From Myxococcales bacterium UBA1238 (GTDB lineage: Bacteria; Myxococcota_A; Bradymonadia; UBA7976; UBA1532): a stretch of 64,000 nucleotides of DNA. The notes beneath the pieces are model-generated. The model was not told the origin of the DNA. It saw only the letters and a program-made list of their open reading frames with translations, and ran no database searches. The DNA is taken from positions 1 through 64,000 of the forward strand of contig DBWM01000068.1 of assembly GCA_002309015.1 (NCBI GenBank), read 5' to 3'. Positions 61,330 to 64,000 of this stretch are shown one piece after another (the first letter of the stretch is position 1; every line of letters begins with the position of its first letter). A program made the position numbers and the translations under genes.

Positions 61330-62174
61330 ACGAAAACCTTTTGCTTTCTCGCGCATTTGACGATGATTTATCACCCGAAGAACAAGCGGAATTTGAAGCT
61401 CAGTTGAGTCAGTCTCCAGAACTTCAGGCTGAATGGGCAGAAATGTCGCAATGCCGGGATCTTTATCGCGACTACATCGAAGAAGAAGTCAAAAACGCTG
61501 ATTTTTCGCAGTTTTACGACAAGATAGCAGCTCAGCTGCCACCGGTTCGCAAAAAAGAGAGCCGCCTCGTTGCTCTCGTCAAATCTTATTGGTCACATCA
61601 CTGGATGCCCATGCTGTTCAGCTCTGCGGCCACCGCTGCTGTGGGCCTGATGATCTTCCATACGGCGCAGGTGACCCCCACGCCAAACGCTGCAGCCCCA
61701 ATGGAAATCGCTTCTGCGCATTCTCCACGGGCTGAAGCAGAGTTCAGAGAAGAGTCACCAAAGTTCGCTCCAGCCTTCGAAATGGCAAAAATGGAAGAAC
61801 CCGAATATGAAGCTGAACCTGCATTTGCAGCAGCTGCATCAGCACCTGCATTTGAAGCTGAGCGCCAGGTGGCCATGAGGGCGCCCAAGATGGCTCGAAA
61901 AGCCGCAAGCGCCAAGCGCGCAGCCCCCATGAAATCGGAGAAAGCAGCTGCAGTAGACGCAGACGCTGCTTCTTACGGCGCCCTTGCAGCTGCAATACCT
62001 TCACAGCCAGTGGAAAACGACGTTTTTGTTGATGCCGTGCAAAACTCCGGCCCCAGTGTAGTCCTGATCAGTCAGCCGTTGGAAAACAGTCCCACCATCG
62101 TCTGGCTTCTCGAAGATGAGGATGAAGCAGAGGACGATTCGGATGCGGATGCAGACGGCAAGGAGCCTATCTAA
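61326..62174 (+). CDS. Probable membrane anti-sigma factor
   Basis: A 282-residue protein. Residues 1-75 resemble an anti-sigma N-terminal domain (LLSRAFDDDLSPEEQAEFEAQL), but the zinc motif H-x3-C-x2-C is absent. One membrane helix is at about 95-115 (MLFSSAATAAVGLMIFHTA). The exported part is an Ala/Glu/Pro-rich tether of 120 residues followed by a small motif NSPTIVWLLEDEDEAED at the C-terminus. ATGA overlap with the sigma gene supports the role. It is expected to hold the sigma factor at the membrane until an envelope signal arrives. Confidence 0.8.
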   Translation: MNENLLLSRAFDDDLSPEEQAEFEAQLSQSPELQAEWAEMSQCRDLYRDYIEEEVKNADFSQFYDKIAAQLPPVRKKESRLVALVKSYWSHHWMPMLFSSAATAAVGLMIFHTAQVTPTPNAAAPMEIASAHSPRAEAEFREESPKFAPAFEMAKMEEPEYEAEPAFAAAASAPAFEAERQVAMRAPKMARKAASAKRAAPMKSEKAAAVDADAASYGALAAAIPSQPVENDVFVDAVQNSGPSVVLISQPLENSPTIVWLLEDEDEAEDDSDADADGKEPI

Positions 62175-62617
62175 TGAAAATGAAACTACTTTTTATTCTT
62201 TTTGCATTTATAGGCTTTTTCTGCACACCCATCTCAAGCTGGGCCAAAGACGAGATCGGGCTCAAAGTGGTCGTCATTCACGCCACCCGAGATCCCGGAG
62301 GCGTCGACAGCTCCTTAAAGCGCATCCAGAGCGCTTTAAAAGACAGCTTTGGCAACTATAAATCCTTTAAGCCATTGGCAAAAGCCGATATTCGCTTATC
62401 CAAAAACGATAAGAGTCCCAAGCTCCAGTTGCCCAACGGACAAACGGCTTCATTCCGGTACGATGGCAAAGACGGAAAAAGCCATAAGCTCCACTTGTCG
62501 ATTCCCAAGAGCAAGGTGAACGTCGATTTGCGCTCACCGCTCAAGCGGCCGTTCTTCCAGGCGGGCATGCGTTATCGGGAAGGTATCTTAATCTTAGCTT
62601 TGGTCCTGATGCCTTAA
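62174..62617 (+). CDS. Small exported protein of unknown function
   Basis: A 147-residue protein with an N-terminal signal peptide (LLFILFAFIGFFCTPISSWA, probable cleavage after SSWA). The mature part is rich in Lys and Ser and has beta-like strands (LKVVVIHATRD, KLHLSIPKSKVNV). No family recognised. Its ATG overlaps the anti-sigma stop by one base (TAATG), so it belongs to the sigma/anti-sigma operon and may be a signal sensor or a regulated target. Confidence 0.7.
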   Translation: MKMKLLFILFAFIGFFCTPISSWAKDEIGLKVVVIHATRDPGGVDSSLKRIQSALKDSFGNYKSFKPLAKADIRLSKNDKSPKLQLPNGQTASFRYDGKDGKSHKLHLSIPKSKVNVDLRSPLKRPFFQAGMRYREGILILALVLMP

Positions 62618-62652
62618 CGAGAACGCCGCAATCTTCCTCTGCCCAAGCGCCC

Positions 62653-64000
62653 ATGACTTTGTATTCCAACCCCGAAAATCCCCTTACAATTCACCAAGTT
62701 ACATCACATCTTCAGGAACTCATCTCACAGGACACACCGAACTTATGGATTGCGGGCGAAATCCAAAGCCTCAGCTTCGACAAGAGCAATCATTGCTATA
62801 TGGATTTGATCGATCGCAGCGGACCAGAGCCTGCCCTGATCCGCTCGATCGTCTGGCGCCATATCCAGCCCAAACTGCCTCAAAAACCGGAGCAAGGTAC
62901 AAAAATTGTCGCATATGGACGCATTTCCTATTACGCGCCGCGCGGGAATTATAGCTTTTGTATTGAAGATTTGCGCGCACAAGGGCTGGGCGACCAAAAA
63001 GCGCTGCTCGATGCCCTGTACCGCAAGCTCGCAGAAGAAGGCCTCTTTTCGCCTCAAAGAAAGCGGAAACTGCCCTTTTTGCCCAAAGGTATCGGCATCG
63101 TCACCAGCCGAACCGGCGCCGCATTGCGCGATATTTGCAAGACTTTACAGCCCCGATCGCCACAAATTCCGCTCTTCCTTTACCCCTCCCTGGTGCAGGG
63201 CGTCCGCGCTCCGGAAGAGATCGTGGAAGGTATTCAGCAATTAAGTCAGGATCCGCGCATCGACTGGATCATCGTCTCGCGAGGAGGCGGAAGTAGCGAC
63301 GATCTCTCGGCTTTTAATGACGAGAGGGTGGTTCGGGCCATCGCCTCATGCCCAAAGCCCGTCATCACCGCCATCGGCCACGAGAGAGATTTAAGCCTGA
63401 GCGATCTGGCCTCGGATCGCTATACCTTCACCCCCACCGCCGCCGCCATGCTCGTGCCCGATCGCAATCAGCTTTATCAGGCGCTGGCGGATTACAACAA
63501 TCGACTCGCCTTCTGCATCTCTCAAAAGCTATTAAATTCCAAACAGTTACACAACCACATCAACGCCAGACTCCTCTCAGCCGTCCGCCTCGATCCGCGC
63601 AAACTTTCTTTACAGCAGCTTCGGTCGCGTCTGGAGCCGGTGGGCCCGAATTTGTTAAAAGTGCAGCGCCTGCGACTTCAGAATCTTGCGCAAAGGCTGC
63701 AACAACAGGCGCCATCCCTGAGACTCGCGGAAGAAAAAAACAAGCTTGCCCATCATCGGGAGCATTTGCAAACCGCAATTCATCAGCTTTTGGACGCCCA
63801 AAAGCGCCGCCTGCAGCAGTCTGAAGGCGCGCTCACGCCGCAAACGGAAGCGATCGTAGCGGCATCGAGGATGAGATTCTCTCATAAAATTGCAGAGTTA
63901 CAGGCATTGTCGCCTTTGGCTTGTTTGTCGCGCGGATACAGCATCGCGCGGCAGTCTGGGCAGGTTTTAAAATCCGTTGAACAAGTGCATGCTGGTCCAG
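62653..64000 (+). CDS. xseA: Exodeoxyribonuclease VII large subunit (runs off the right edge)
   Basis: The first 449 codons of the large subunit of exonuclease VII, which degrades single-stranded DNA. The N-terminal OB domain is seen in LWIAGEIQSLSFDKSNHCYMDLID. The catalytic core has GIGIVTSRTGAALRDI, VSRGGGSSDDLSAFNDE and VITAIGHERDLSLSDLASD. A long coiled-coil region follows from about 280 and the tail SPLACLSRGYSIA is reached before the edge, so only the last residues are missing. The ATG at 62653 lacks a clear ribosome site. xseB would be expected downstream. Confidence 0.93.
   Translation, partial: MTLYSNPENPLTIHQVTSHLQELISQDTPNLWIAGEIQSLSFDKSNHCYMDLIDRSGPEPALIRSIVWRHIQPKLPQKPEQGTKIVAYGRISYYAPRGNYSFCIEDLRAQGLGDQKALLDALYRKLAEEGLFSPQRKRKLPFLPKGIGIVTSRTGAALRDICKTLQPRSPQIPLFLYPSLVQGVRAPEEIVEGIQQLSQDPRIDWIIVSRGGGSSDDLSAFNDERVVRAIASCPKPVITAIGHERDLSLSDLASDRYTFTPTAAAMLVPDRNQLYQALADYNNRLAFCISQKLLNSKQLHNHINARLLSAVRLDPRKLSLQQLRSRLEPVGPNLLKVQRLRLQNLAQRLQQQAPSLRLAEEKNKLAHHREHLQTAIHQLLDAQKRRLQQSEGALTPQTEAIVAASRMRFSHKIAELQALSPLACLSRGYSIARQSGQVLKSVEQVHAGP

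Overview
The window looks like chromosomal DNA from a myxobacterium-like deltaproteobacterium (Myxococcota or Bradymonadales type), of moderate GC by eye. Evidence: two Hanks-type Ser/Thr kinases, one with the HRDVSPQN catalytic loop common in that group; a MYXO-CTERM-like sorting tail; many lipoproteins; a Cys-rich multi-module lipoprotein; a large S41 protease resembling the MXAN_5808 family; a PilZ-like domain protein; and a DUF4912 plus GH57 pair. No prophage, insertion sequence, rRNA, tRNA or CRISPR array was found. Gene density is very high and most neighbours overlap or lie within 20 bases. The species assignment is inference.

Layout. 0.2-6.3 kb (minus): rubrerythrin, a predicted pyrophosphate-type phosphofructokinase, and one very long reading frame that seems to join a MYXO-CTERM protein to a second lipoprotein. 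6.4-17.7 kb: ABC-F ATPase, kinase with PEGA domains, lipoprotein, HAD 5'-nucleotidase, kinase-AAA-TPR regulator, 3-methyladenine glycosylase. 17.8-22.9 kb (plus): a three-gene unit of a GAF protein with a degenerate histidine-kinase core, a PilZ-like/proline-rich protein and a methyltransferase. 22.9-26.4 kb: AbrB/PIN toxin-antitoxin pair and the Cys-rich lipoprotein. 26.5-38.9 kb: Ppx/GppA phosphatase, UvrD-like helicase, GH57 branching enzyme with DUF4912 partner, TPR protein, EI24-like membrane protein, FHA protein, ComEC, GT-C-like membrane protein, response regulator. 39.0-46.5 kb (plus): S41 protease and two M16 proteins in one operon, then gpmI.

46.5-46.9 kb is the only sizeable gene-free stretch. 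It is AT-rich and carries four copies of the odd palindrome ATAC(G/C)GTAT at exactly 41-base intervals, preceded by the palindrome TCACGCGTGA. This is the most unexplained structure in the window.

46.9-60.5 kb (minus) is one tightly coupled series of eleven genes: DUF4175, TPR/gluzincin, MoxR ATPase, DUF58, BatA-like, dihydrofolate reductase, two ArsA-type ATPases, TPR lipoprotein, RuvX and MltG. It joins a Bat/MoxR-type envelope module to folate and cell-wall functions. 60.7-62.6 kb (plus) is an ECF sigma factor, its probable anti-sigma factor and a small exported protein, followed by xseA, which runs off the right edge.
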